From positions 1 to 58,146 of the forward strand of contig DATDCY010000279.1 in the NCBI GenBank assembly GCA_036524115.1: 58,146 bases of DNA, given 5' to 3'. The DNA comes from a bacterium (GTDB taxonomy: Bacteria > JAUVQV01 > DATDCY01). Below, one piece after another: positions 23,129 to 32,820 of the stretch (position 1 is the stretch's first letter; every line of letters begins with the position of its first letter). The position numbers and the translations under genes are program-made. Under the pieces are notes generated by a model, which was given only the letters and a program-made list of their open reading frames with translations, was not told the origin of the DNA and ran no database searches.

Positions 23129-25519
23129 CTAAAAGAAGTTGTAGTCGGTGACGGCCACGGCCAGGTTCCGGGCCTTTGCCAGCTCGGCTTCGGTCGGGAC
23201 AGTCGACCGCACCGTGATCTCGAACGTGACCGTCCCGGCGGTGCGCCCCGCCGTGTAGTGCGTCGCGCTCTCGCCGTTCTTGCCGGTCAACCCCTTGTCG
23301 TCCCGCAACTCTCCGCCGCCGCTGGCGATCGCGTACTCGACCTCGGTGTTGTCGTTCGGGTTGTCGTTGATGTCGGTCACCAGCACCGACAGCTCGGCGC
23401 GGCTCCGGCCATCGGCCGGCAGCTTTTCCGGATTGAGCGTGATGGCGATCTTCGCCGGGGCATCGCTGCGCAGCTCGATCGACACCGTGCCGCTGATCTC
23501 CGCGGTCCTGTCGGTCGCCGTGATCAGCACGATGCCGATCTTCTTCCCGGCGGTGTAGACCGCGCGCGCCTCGCCTTTCCTGTCGGTGATGTCCTTCACC
23601 GTCCGGATCGAGCCGGCTCCGGAGGCAACGCCGAAGTCGACCGTGTGGCCCTCTACCGGCGCGCCGCCGAGGGTCACCCGCGCCGTGATCCGCGCCTGGC
23701 TCCTGCCATCCGCCGTCAGCCATTCGTCGCTGGAGGTCACCGCGATCTCGTACCCCGCCGCCATCGCAGCGGTTTCCTGCGCCGGCTCGAGCTCGAGCTG
23801 GGCGGCCGCCGTGATGTAGGTCTTCACCCAGGCCGAGCCGGTGCTGTTGCTCACCATGTCGCGCGCCACGATGATCGCCGTCTTCGCAGCGAAGCCGGCG
23901 ACATAGGTCAGTTCCACCCGGCCGAACAGGTCGGTCTCGAGCCAGCGGTCCTGCGTGATCCTGCCGCCGACCTGGTCGGCGAAGTCCCCGCCGCCGACCA
24001 CGCCGGTGTACGTCGAGGTCGTGGCCAGCAGGAATTTCACCTTGTGGCCGGGAACGGCCTTGCCATTGGCATCCGTCACCGTCACGGCAACCTTGGACCT
24101 GGAGACCTCATCCGCCTTCAGCTCGTTCGGCTCGGCGGCCACCGCGACGGTGAGGCCAGGGTCGATCGCGAGCACCGTCGTGTCGGTGAGCGTGGTTTCG
24201 GCGCCCAGACGCTCGAGACGGCCGACGACCACGGCCCGGGGGTAGCGGTCCTGCCACCCGGCTCGATAGGAGCCGCCATAGACCCCGGGCTCCGTCTCCG
24301 TCAGCGGCTGCCGTGTGATCGGCGCGAGAACCGTCCGGGTCGTCCCGTCGCGCATGAGCGCCACCGCAGCCAGGTAGTAGGGCGTGTCGACCTGCAAATA
24401 CTCGAAGGTGTAGGACTGCACGCCGGCTTCCAGCTGCTCGACGGGCTCCACCCCCGGGGCGGCCGGGTCGAAGGGCACCGTGCTCGCGTAGACGCGGTAG
24501 CTCTCGACGTCGCGCAGATTGACCTCGCCCGGCTCGTAGAAGGCCTTTTCCTCGAGATAGACCCCCCAGCCGCGCCAGTCGAGGGTGATCCTGCCGCCGA
24601 GGTCGGGGTAGTGCACGAGGTCGAAGGTTGCCGTCGCGCCGGGGTTCCCTTCCAGGGTCACGTGAAGCGTGTCGCCGGCCACGAGCTTGCCGGAGAAGCC
24701 GGAGACCTTGGCCGCGTCGTGGCCCACCGACGAGATGGCGGGGGGCTGGGACGCCGGGACGTCGTCCACGGAGGCGGTGAAGCTCTCGACGAGGGCGCTG
24801 CGGAGATAGGGACGCCTCTTCCCTGGGGGGAGAGCGCGGGCGCCGTCGGGGTCGGGGACCGGGGGGCCGTAGCTCCCGAGCTGGACCGAGACCACGCCGG
24901 AGAGGAAGGCGCCGAGGGGCCTGGAATCGAAGGCCTTGGGCTGGCCCAGCCGCTCGCGGTCGCTGTTGACCCGCTCTCGCTCCGCCGGGCTCAGGGACCT
25001 CCCGGGCTCGTCGTCCCCGGCCTTCCTGGTCTGCTCCTTGCCGTCGACCGAGACGGCGTACTTCCTGGCCCCATCGTCCCAGGTCAGGTCCACGTGGATC
25101 GATTCGCCGCGGGCCACCGGCCGGTCCAGCTCGACGACCGGTCCCCAGAGGCCGATCCCGTGATGTCGATACTCATCGCCTTTTCCCGGGCCGCGAAACG
25201 TGAGCGTGGGGTTGCGGCCCGCAGCCGGCGCCCAGCTCACCTGCAGGCGCAGCACCTGGACGCCGGAACGGTCCAGCAGGGAGAAGACGGTCTCCCCCGC
25301 CGCCGCCGGGGTGTCGCCCGTGCGCTGCAGGTCGAAGGAGATGGCTCCCCGGCTCGCCCCCGCGAAGGAGACGGGCAGCGCGAGGGAGTCCGCGACCTCC
25401 GACTGGTTCCAGCCCTTCCCCCCGAACGTCCGCCCCGCGACCTCACGGGCCGGGACGGCGCTCGCGCCCGCGAGCAGCCAGATGCCGAGGACCCCGAGAG
25501 AACACCATTTCTTTCCCAT
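23129..25519 (-). CDS. Exported protein with bacterial Ig-like (invasin-type) domains
   Basis: A 796-residue protein with a signal peptide (cleavage near ASAVPA). Residues about 30-160 look like a lectin/LamG-like beta sandwich (GAISFDLQRTGD, VELDRPVARGESIHVDLTWDDG). A central region of about 270 residues resembles a FN3-like module. Three Big_1-type Ig domains follow (openings EPNELKADEVSRSKVAVTVTD, SSDEWLTADGRSQARITARV and NPEKLPADGRSRAELSVLVTD), with linkers ending in YTAG. It ends without an anchor. The gene begins 14 bases after the giant cytochrome stop, so the two products probably function together at the cell surface, perhaps as a scaffold. Confidence 0.75.
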   Translation of the reverse strand: MGKKWCSLGVLGIWLLAGASAVPAREVAGRTFGGKGWNQSEVADSLALPVSFAGASRGAISFDLQRTGDTPAAAGETVFSLLDRSGVQVLRLQVSWAPAAGRNPTLTFRGPGKGDEYRHHGIGLWGPVVELDRPVARGESIHVDLTWDDGARKYAVSVDGKEQTRKAGDDEPGRSLSPAERERVNSDRERLGQPKAFDSRPLGAFLSGVVSVQLGSYGPPVPDPDGARALPPGKRRPYLRSALVESFTASVDDVPASQPPAISSVGHDAAKVSGFSGKLVAGDTLHVTLEGNPGATATFDLVHYPDLGGRITLDWRGWGVYLEEKAFYEPGEVNLRDVESYRVYASTVPFDPAAPGVEPVEQLEAGVQSYTFEYLQVDTPYYLAAVALMRDGTTRTVLAPITRQPLTETEPGVYGGSYRAGWQDRYPRAVVVGRLERLGAETTLTDTTVLAIDPGLTVAVAAEPNELKADEVSRSKVAVTVTDANGKAVPGHKVKFLLATTSTYTGVVGGGDFADQVGGRITQDRWLETDLFGRVELTYVAGFAAKTAIIVARDMVSNSTGSAWVKTYITAAAQLELEPAQETAAMAAGYEIAVTSSDEWLTADGRSQARITARVTLGGAPVEGHTVDFGVASGAGSIRTVKDITDRKGEARAVYTAGKKIGIVLITATDRTAEISGTVSIELRSDAPAKIAITLNPEKLPADGRSRAELSVLVTDINDNPNDNTEVEYAIASGGGELRDDKGLTGKNGESATHYTAGRTAGTVTFEITVRSTVPTEAELAKARNLAVAVTDYNFF

Positions 25520-25533
25520 GGCTGATGCTCCCC

Positions 25534-28500
25534 TCACTGCCCGGGGGCCAGGATATGCCAGCCGTCCGTCGTCGAGGTCTTGCGGTGGCAGTTGTTGGCC
25601 GCGAGGTTGGCGCCGCTGACCCCCCAGGTGCTGAGGCCCGTGTCGATGCAGCTCTGGATGAGCAGCGCCGGCAGCCCGCTGGCGTGCGGGCTGTGGCACT
25701 TGGAGCAGGTGAACGCGTGGGCCTTGCTGCCCGGCCCGTCGGCGCCGCCGACGGTGCCGCTGCCGTACCAGTTGGCGTAGTCCGCGCCGTACCACCCGCT
25801 GTTCGCGACGACCCAGCCGCAGCCCGAGGGCGGGCACTGCTTGGAGGTGCACGACTGGGAGAAGGGATAATTCCCGTTGTCGCAGCCGCTCGAGCAGCCC
25901 ATCTGCAGGCCCATCCCGCAAACGGCATTGACCGGGTCGCGGTTGCCGGAGAAGAGGTCCACCTTGGACGCACCCGTCCCCCCCAGGCAGGAGTTGCTGT
26001 GGCCGTTGGTCATCCCGGGAAGCCAGAGCTTGGAGCTGCCGTAGTAGTCCATCGTGTCCACATTCGCGCCGTGGCACAGGGCGCAGAGCCCCGCCGTCTC
26101 GTCCACGGTGTCCATCGCCGCGTTCTTCGTCGGCCAGTTGCTGTTCTGGTCGATGAAGTACCCGCCCTTGTCCCGCGACGTGCTCAGGCCCCGGGGCGTC
26201 GTGCTGTATCTGCCGACCTGGGTCGTGTACGTGTACGTGCTGCGGGGCGGAAGCTCGGGTGGATAGGGGTTGCCCACCCAGGTGCCCCGGAGGTAGGGCT
26301 TCCCACTGGGGCCGAAGGTGTCGTGGACGTCGTGGCAGTACGAACAGCGGATCGTCCCCTTGGGCTCCAGGGTCGGGGAGGTCCGCTCGACCATCCCGTT
26401 CCCGCGGACGTTGGCGGCCACGCTCGAGGATTGCCCGGCGGCGTCGAAGCTCGCGGTGTGCACCGACGCGACGCGACGCTTCAGGCGCGAGTCGTAGGCG
26501 GACATCCAAAAGCCCTGCGTCCAATCGGAGGCCTTGGTTGCGTAGGACGACGAGGTGTAGAGCCAGCCGTGGTCCTCGGACTCCTGGTTGCCGTCCGATG
26601 TTGGGAAGGTGGCGACCGGAAATCCGACGGGAGTCGTCTTCGTGTTGTAGCCCCACTCACTGACGGGGGTCGCCACGCCCTCGTGACACCCCCAGCAGAT
26701 GTCGGCCTCGTTGGCCCTTCCGTTGATGGAGGCCACCGTGCCCGGGCCGCCGAGGCCGATCCCCCCGGCGTAGGCGATGCCCAGTTGGGTCCGCATGTTC
26801 GTGGAGCCGAGGTTGGGATTGCTCCAGCTGGTGGGCGGCAGGGGAATCCGCACTCCCTTGTAGTGACCGGCGTGGCAGTCCTTGCAGGTGCCCGACCCCC
26901 CGGGTGCCGTGATGTGCGAGCTGGCCATCGTGACGACCGGGGCGAGGGTCCCGCCGCCGCCATTGTGGCAGGAGGAGCAGGCCACCGTCGTGCTTCCCCA
27001 GGCCGGCGTCGCCGCGCCATGACAGGTGCTGGCCGGCGTGCCGGCGCAGGTCCCGTCGTCGATCCCGTCGCCGGCGCTGCCGGTGAGGATGCCGAAGCCG
27101 TCGGGGTCGTTGTAGATCACCACTGCGTTGTCGGTGTAGGAAAGCTGGCTGCCGTTGTATGCGGCCGTGGCGGCCGTGCCGTCGAAGGCCAGCTGCCCGG
27201 CGCCATCCTGGTGGCTGTTCGTGTAGGAGGTCGTCCCGGGGTGGCACGAGTTGCACTCCGTGTAGTCCGTGTCGCTGTTCGCGTGCGCGGCGTGGCTGCC
27301 TGCGCTGGGCCCCGATGTCGGCGGGGAGGCGTGGCAGCTCTCGCAGCCGAAGGCGGGGCCCCGGGAGGGGGTCGCCGTCGCCGACTGGGCGTCGTTGCTG
27401 GTGGCGTTCAACGGGTCTGCGCTGTCCCTGGCGCGCACGCCGTAGCAGTAGGTGAGGCCGTTCGCGAGCCCCGTGTCCTGGAAGGAGGTCGAGCCCAGGC
27501 CGGGCCGATACAGGTTGATGCCGTCCCAGAGCCCGGCGCAGGAGGCGTTCTGGACGCGGTAGAGATCATAGAAGACCGGGGGGGTGGTTGCCAGCCCGGG
27601 GTCGGTGGCGCTGTTCCAGGAGACCTGGACCACGCCGTCCGTGCTGGCGTCCTGCGCCGCGATCCCGGAGACGCCTCCGTTCCACGTCGGCGGAAAGGTG
27701 TCCAGGATTGTCTCGTTGAGGGTGACCTGGTTCGCGATTCCCGGGTAGCTGTCGTAGGCGATCCGGTGGTTCACGGAACCGTAGAAGTAGTTGTAGTAGT
27801 AGAAGAGGATCGCCAGACGGCTGCCCGCCGGCACCGTCACCGCGAGGGGACTCAGATTGAGCGAGTAGGCGGCCATCGCGGTGGTGAGCCCCCCCGTCTG
27901 CACGTACCGCGTCATGTCCGCCGTGTGGTTTCCGCTGGCGTCCACCGCGGCAAAGACCACAAGCACCTGTTCGAGGTAGGAGAGGTTGAGCTCACCCTGG
28001 AAGCCGAAAGTGTTCCCGGTGGCCGATCCGGTGACCCGGGTCTTGTTCGCGTACGGCGCGCTGTAGAACCCGGCGAAGTTGCGCCACTGATAGCTCCACG
28101 GCGTGGCGTCCGATGCCATGTAGTTCTCGGTGCTTTCCGTTCCGCAGTTCTTCGCCGTGGTCAGGAGCCCCAGGCCCGCCGGCGGTGCCGCGGGCGTCGG
28201 CACCGCGTTCCACAGGGGTGCGCCACTGACCGCGAGGTTGGCGGTGGCAGTCCCGCAGGTCAGGCTCAGGTTCGTGTTGACCGAGCCCCAGAGGTTGGTG
28301 GCGCCGGCGGGCTTGGTGAGGTAGTAGACCGTCTGTGAGCTCGTCGGAGGGGTTGCCGCCCCCGGCGCCACGCCGGCGGAGATGTCGGTGTTGGTGGTCT
28401 CGTTCCTGGTGACCCAGTTGTCCTTGGCGCGGACGCCGAAGTAGTAGGTCGTGCCGACCGTGAGTCCCGTCACCGTGGTGCTCGTCCCCGTCAAGTCCGT

Positions 28501-31500
28501 GGCGATGGGCGGCCCGACGAAGACCGCGGCCGCGGAGTTCGTCGTTGAGGCATAGAGATCGTAGCTGACCGGGTTCGAGGGGTAGGCGTCGGTGGCCGCG
28601 TTCCAGGTCACGTTCAAGACCCCGCCCAGGTTGGGGTTCGTGGCGGCGATGCCGGAGTTCGGGGACCAGGCCGGAGGCGCCGTGTCCGGCGTGTAGTACC
28701 AGCCCGGCGTCGTCGAGCCGGCGTGGCAGTCGACGTTCGTGCAGGTGCTCGAGGCCGCGACGAAGGCGCCGTCGGCGTCGGTGCCGCCCGTGATCGTCTT
28801 GAACCTGCTGCTCACGCCGTCCATGACGTCGGCGGGCGGGGCGGACTGGTCGCCCGAGTGAGCGCCGCCGGGGTGGCACCAGTTGCACGTGCTGGCGTTG
28901 TCCGCGCTCGTCCCCGGGTTGCCGGCCACGATCGCCGCGACGTGCTTCTGGTGCGCGCCGGGGCGGTTCTCGTAACCCGAACCGTTCTGCACGCCGCCGT
29001 CCGGGTAGACGTTCGCGCCGCTTGTGCCGTGGCAGGCGCTGCAGCTGCCCGGACCGATGTCGCGGGCGCGCAGCGGGCTGACGGTCGGCATGGTCCCGGC
29101 CGCCGGGCCGATCCGGTGGCTGGCGTCGTCCAGGTGACAGGCGGCGTTGGCGCAGCCGCCACTGGACGGGTTGTAGTTCGCGTCGTCGGTCGAGGCGGCG
29201 TTGCCGTCGTCGTTCATCGTCACGCTGCCGTCCCGGTGGTCCGTGGCCGGCACGTAGGTGTAGCTGCCGTTGAGCACGGCCGGGTCCTGCACGACGAAGC
29301 CGTCCAGGGTGCCGTTGGCCTTCACGCCGTGGCAGATCCCACACTCGTTGTGGTTGCCCTTGAGCGCGGCGGTGTTCCCGGGCGTGATCGAGTCGTGATA
29401 GACCGCCTCGGCGCCGGCAGCGTGCAGGTTGTAGTTCGCGCCCCCGTCGGCGGCACCCGTCGGCGGGTAGCCGTGGCAACTCGTGCACGAGGCCCCGCCG
29501 AAATTGACCGCGGACACGCTCCAGTTCGAGTTCTCGAGCCGGTGCCCGGCGTCGTTCCCGTGGCAGACCGCGGCGTTGCTGCAGCCGAAGTTCGCCTCGT
29601 CGTACCCGGTGCCGGTCGAGGGTTGCGGGCCGTTCATCTGGATGGCGCCATCTCCGTGCATGCCCGAGCCATCCCGCGGGTTCCAGAAGTTCGCCCCCGC
29701 CGTGTAACCGGCGTGCCTGTCGCTGCGGGAGTTCGCCCCGTGGCAGGTTCTGCAGGTCTGGTGCGTCCCGGCCGCCAGGAGCTCGGACGAGGCGTCGCCG
29801 TCCCAGTTGTACCCGTGCTCGACGGAGTTGTCCGCGCCGTTGTGCGCGCCGCCGCCGAAGGTCCAGTCATTTGCGAACCCGCCATGGCAATTGGCGCACT
29901 CCGTCCCGTCGGTGTTGGCCGCGCTCGTGTCCCAGCGACGTCTCCAACTCCCGGCGTCGCCGTTGTTCACCGTCGGGCCGTGGCACGTCGCGAAGGCGCC
30001 GCCGTTCGGGCCGCAGGTGGGCGTAGCGGCGTCGACGAAGCCGACGCTCGAGTCGAGATGGACTCTCGGGAGGCTGCCGTCGAGGGACCCGACGCTGGCG
30101 TCGAACACGCCGTCGATGTGGTTGGCCGCCGGCTCCGTCGGCGTTGTCGTGTGGCACGTGGCGCAGTCGCCCACGACCGGGCCGTCCGCGCCGTCGGCGT
30201 CCCAGGAGCCGTCGTGGCTGTTGCCCGTGACGCTGGGTGTCACGGCGTGCAGCCCGCTCACCGGGGCGTTCGCGCCGCCGCCGATGTAACTGCCGTCATG
30301 GCAGTCCAGGCAGGCCAGCGTCGTCGCGCTCGTCCAGTCGCGCCCGTCCGTCACCGCGTGGCAGGTATTCGCGCACACGCCCGTCGCCGGCGTGTACGGG
30401 AACGCAACGTCGTGGCTGCCGTTGAAGTGCGCTGCGTGCCGTCCCGCCGCCGCCCCCGCGCCGTGGCAATCGCTGCAGCCCCCGGACACGTACGCGCTGT
30501 TGTTCAGGTGCGGCGTGTGCTCGCCCGACGTCAGCGGCCAGCCGCTGAGGATCCCGCTGGCGTACAGCATCTTGCCGCTCGCGGCGTGGCAGTCGGCGCA
30601 GGAGGCCAGCGTCGTCGCGCTCCACGCGCCCGCGCCGCCCGAGCTGTTGTGACAGCCGTTGGCCGCGCCGTCGCAGTTCGCCTCCGTGTCGAAGGCGCTC
30701 GTGTAGTCGAACGCCGCCGTCATGTACGAACCGCCGAAGTTCACCGTCCCGCCCGTCCCGTGGATGCCCGTCCCCGGCGGCTGCGACCGGCCGTCGTGCG
30801 GGTGGCACACCTGGCAGCCTGCGACGTAGCCCGAGGCGACGTGCGCGTCGTGCGTCGCCTGGCTCTTGGTCGTCCCGAGGTGGCTGCGGCCGTTGGCCGC
30901 GTGGCAGTCGTTGCAGGAGGACTGCGCCCGCCAGCCCCCCAGCGCATCCTTGTTGTGGCTGTGGCACGTGTTGCAGTCGGTCCCCGGAGCCTGCTGCCCG
31001 CCCTTGTGCGTGGTGCTCGGCGAGTTGATCCACGCCGACAGCGGCGAGTACCCGCTCCCATGGCAATCGGCGACGTCGCAGACGCCGTTCGCGTCGCCGG
31101 TGCGGAAGAAGTCGAGGATGGTCGTGGAGTTGGCGTGGTAGTCCCCCGTCGAGGCAAGGTCCCACTTGGGCGTGTCGTAGACGACCGTCTCCGTGCCGGC
31201 CCTGTTCGCGAACTGGGACAGCGGCGCCTTGTAGTACCCGGCCCTCTTGGCCTTCTCCGGGATCATCATCACGTTCGAGGTGGTTCCCACCCCCTCGGCG
31301 TGCTCGTCGTGACAGTCCTGGCAGCCCACCCCGCCGGCGCTCGCCGTCTGGTGCGCCTGGTAGCTCTGGTGACAGGAGATGCAGATGCCCACCAGCGGGT
31401 TGCCCATCGCCGAGCCCGTGTCCCACGCCTGCAGCGTGCCGCTGAGGTTGAACTTCCGGAGGTACCGGTCCTGGTCCGTCGACCCCGACGTGTCGTTCGC

Positions 31501-32652
31501 GTGCGGCTTCTGCGCCGGGTCCAGCCCCACGTGGCACGCGGTGCAGGTGTAGCCCATCGTGACCTCGGTGCCGCTCGCGTCAGGCGCTGCGTTCTTGTAC
31601 CGGTAGGTGCTCTGCGCCATGCCGTGGCCGTGCTTGTAGTAGTTCCCCCCGTCGGCCAGGTTGTTCCAGTCGCCCGCGTAGTGGCACACGCTCGTGCAGT
31701 CCCCGCTGACCACCGGCGTGTCCGCCGTCATCCCGGTCCCGGTCTTGTGCTGCTCGTGCCCGTCGTTGAACAGCCGCCGGTTCGAGGAGTAGTGCGTATC
31801 GTGGCAGACCGTGCACTGCGCCGTCATCGCCAGGCCGGTGACGTCCGCCGCGCCGTTCGCGTCCAGGTCGGCGGTGCGCAGCACCGTGCTGTCGTTCTCG
31901 CGGAGCGGACGCCCCGCGCGCCCGTCCGCGTGCGCCAGCAGCCGCATGCTCACGCCCTTGATCGTCTGCGCAGCGTCGCTGCTGTGGCACGTCCGGCACA
32001 GCGTGTCGTACTCGCCGGCCGCCGTGACGCTCTTGAGCATGAACGGGTTGCCCACCGGGTCCGCCGGAGGTCCGTGTTCGGGGTACTTGTCCGCCGGCCC
32101 GCCACGCGAGGTCGCGGCGTTGCCATCGCTGCCCTCGTCGACGGTCGTGGTCGCCGGGTCGTCGCGGCCATCCGCGCAGCTGACGAGATCGTGGCAATCG
32201 ACGCAATCGAGCTCGTAGCTCGTCGCGGAATCGAGGGTGCTGAGGAACTCGTTGCGCGTATCGCTGCCCGCGCCCCGGAAGTCGTACCCCACGGGGTGGA
32301 AGGACGTCCGGCTCCGAAAGTCGCTGAGCGCCGGCTTCATCGTCCCCGTCCGGCCGCTGTCGTTGTGGCAGAAGGTGCAGCCGAGTCTCGGGGGGCTCTG
32401 GCCGGCCGGCAGCCCGGCGTACTGCGCGATCAGCGGGAAGGTGCGGACCAGCCTGTTGATGAAGCTGGTGCCCGCAGCGCCCTCGGTCTCATCCAGGGTG
32501 TGGCAGGCGTAGCAAGCCTCGCCGGCGTCGTGCGCGGCCTGTGCGGCGGGGGGGCGCGCCGCGGCGAGGGCGACGAGCGTCACCAAGCACCCCGCGAGGA
32601 GCAGGAGGCTTCGCGGCGGCGGTCCTTGTTGCACCGTATCCGCCATAGTCAT
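25534..32652 (-). CDS. Giant multiheme c-type cytochrome with fibronectin-type domains
   Basis: A 2,372-residue exported cytochrome with a signal peptide (to about residue 40). By eye I count about 29 canonical CxxCH haem sites and about nine stretched ones (for example CDVADCH, CTNVDCH, CANAACH, CSNAAVCH and longer gaps). This mixture defines the CxxxxCH/CxxCH family of Geobacter-like bacteria. Two FN3-type modules and a jelly-roll-like stretch interrupt the haem region at about 1,330-1,780. Such proteins conduct electrons across or outside the outer membrane, for instance to minerals or partner cells; that role is inferred. It leads a gap-free minus-strand run that continues into the unknown biosynthetic genes. 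Confidence 0.9.
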   Translation of the reverse strand: MTMADTVQQGPPPRSLLLLAGCLVTLVALAAARPPAAQAAHDAGEACYACHTLDETEGAAGTSFINRLVRTFPLIAQYAGLPAGQSPPRLGCTFCHNDSGRTGTMKPALSDFRSRTSFHPVGYDFRGAGSDTRNEFLSTLDSATSYELDCVDCHDLVSCADGRDDPATTTVDEGSDGNAATSRGGPADKYPEHGPPADPVGNPFMLKSVTAAGEYDTLCRTCHSSDAAQTIKGVSMRLLAHADGRAGRPLRENDSTVLRTADLDANGAADVTGLAMTAQCTVCHDTHYSSNRRLFNDGHEQHKTGTGMTADTPVVSGDCTSVCHYAGDWNNLADGGNYYKHGHGMAQSTYRYKNAAPDASGTEVTMGYTCTACHVGLDPAQKPHANDTSGSTDQDRYLRKFNLSGTLQAWDTGSAMGNPLVGICISCHQSYQAHQTASAGGVGCQDCHDEHAEGVGTTSNVMMIPEKAKRAGYYKAPLSQFANRAGTETVVYDTPKWDLASTGDYHANSTTILDFFRTGDANGVCDVADCHGSGYSPLSAWINSPSTTHKGGQQAPGTDCNTCHSHNKDALGGWRAQSSCNDCHAANGRSHLGTTKSQATHDAHVASGYVAGCQVCHPHDGRSQPPGTGIHGTGGTVNFGGSYMTAAFDYTSAFDTEANCDGAANGCHNSSGGAGAWSATTLASCADCHAASGKMLYASGILSGWPLTSGEHTPHLNNSAYVSGGCSDCHGAGAAAGRHAAHFNGSHDVAFPYTPATGVCANTCHAVTDGRDWTSATTLACLDCHDGSYIGGGANAPVSGLHAVTPSVTGNSHDGSWDADGADGPVVGDCATCHTTTPTEPAANHIDGVFDASVGSLDGSLPRVHLDSSVGFVDAATPTCGPNGGAFATCHGPTVNNGDAGSWRRRWDTSAANTDGTECANCHGGFANDWTFGGGAHNGADNSVEHGYNWDGDASSELLAAGTHQTCRTCHGANSRSDRHAGYTAGANFWNPRDGSGMHGDGAIQMNGPQPSTGTGYDEANFGCSNAAVCHGNDAGHRLENSNWSVSAVNFGGASCTSCHGYPPTGAADGGANYNLHAAGAEAVYHDSITPGNTAALKGNHNECGICHGVKANGTLDGFVVQDPAVLNGSYTYVPATDHRDGSVTMNDDGNAASTDDANYNPSSGGCANAACHLDDASHRIGPAAGTMPTVSPLRARDIGPGSCSACHGTSGANVYPDGGVQNGSGYENRPGAHQKHVAAIVAGNPGTSADNASTCNWCHPGGAHSGDQSAPPADVMDGVSSRFKTITGGTDADGAFVAASSTCTNVDCHAGSTTPGWYYTPDTAPPAWSPNSGIAATNPNLGGVLNVTWNAATDAYPSNPVSYDLYASTTNSAAAVFVGPPIATDLTGTSTTVTGLTVGTTYYFGVRAKDNWVTRNETTNTDISAGVAPGAATPPTSSQTVYYLTKPAGATNLWGSVNTNLSLTCGTATANLAVSGAPLWNAVPTPAAPPAGLGLLTTAKNCGTESTENYMASDATPWSYQWRNFAGFYSAPYANKTRVTGSATGNTFGFQGELNLSYLEQVLVVFAAVDASGNHTADMTRYVQTGGLTTAMAAYSLNLSPLAVTVPAGSRLAILFYYYNYFYGSVNHRIAYDSYPGIANQVTLNETILDTFPPTWNGGVSGIAAQDASTDGVVQVSWNSATDPGLATTPPVFYDLYRVQNASCAGLWDGINLYRPGLGSTSFQDTGLANGLTYCYGVRARDSADPLNATSNDAQSATATPSRGPAFGCESCHASPPTSGPSAGSHAAHANSDTDYTECNSCHPGTTSYTNSHQDGAGQLAFDGTAATAAYNGSQLSYTDNAVVIYNDPDGFGILTGSAGDGIDDGTCAGTPASTCHGAATPAWGSTTVACSSCHNGGGGTLAPVVTMASSHITAPGGSGTCKDCHAGHYKGVRIPLPPTSWSNPNLGSTNMRTQLGIAYAGGIGLGGPGTVASINGRANEADICWGCHEGVATPVSEWGYNTKTTPVGFPVATFPTSDGNQESEDHGWLYTSSSYATKASDWTQGFWMSAYDSRLKRRVASVHTASFDAAGQSSSVAANVRGNGMVERTSPTLEPKGTIRCSYCHDVHDTFGPSGKPYLRGTWVGNPYPPELPPRSTYTYTTQVGRYSTTPRGLSTSRDKGGYFIDQNSNWPTKNAAMDTVDETAGLCALCHGANVDTMDYYGSSKLWLPGMTNGHSNSCLGGTGASKVDLFSGNRDPVNAVCGMGLQMGCSSGCDNGNYPFSQSCTSKQCPPSGCGWVVANSGWYGADYANWYGSGTVGGADGPGSKAHAFTCSKCHSPHASGLPALLIQSCIDTGLSTWGVSGANLAANNCHRKTSTTDGWHILAPGQ

Positions 32653-32738
32653 ACTCGCCTAATCCTGACTGATATTACCAGAAATTGACGGAAAGGTTAC
32701 ACGAGAGTTACGGACTTCGCGGCAACGGACAAACGGAT

Positions 32739-32771
32739 AGAGGGCGGGTCCCTTGCCGGGGCCCGCCCTCT
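32739..32771 (-). terminator. Long GC hairpin after the octaheme cytochrome gene
   Basis: A 14-bp stem with one G-U pair and a five-base loop lies about 50 bp beyond the stop of the gene at 32821. No uninterrupted T-run follows (ATCCGTTTGTCC on the minus strand), so it may stabilise mRNA or terminate with help. Confidence 0.55.
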
Positions 32772-32820
32772 GGATCCGTCCTGTGCCTTCCTGCCCGCGC
32801 CGGTGCGAGCGGGGACGGCG

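Noticed and set aside
22058-25525. A 1,155-codon open frame on the plus strand
   Set aside because: It lies opposite the aldolase-like, transporter and Big-domain genes, all of which have clear families; this frame has none.
28723-32688. A 1,321-codon open frame on the plus strand
   Set aside because: It is antisense to the multiheme cytochrome; its Arg/Val/Gly-rich composition is what a GC-rich opposite strand produces, and it has no recognisable domain.
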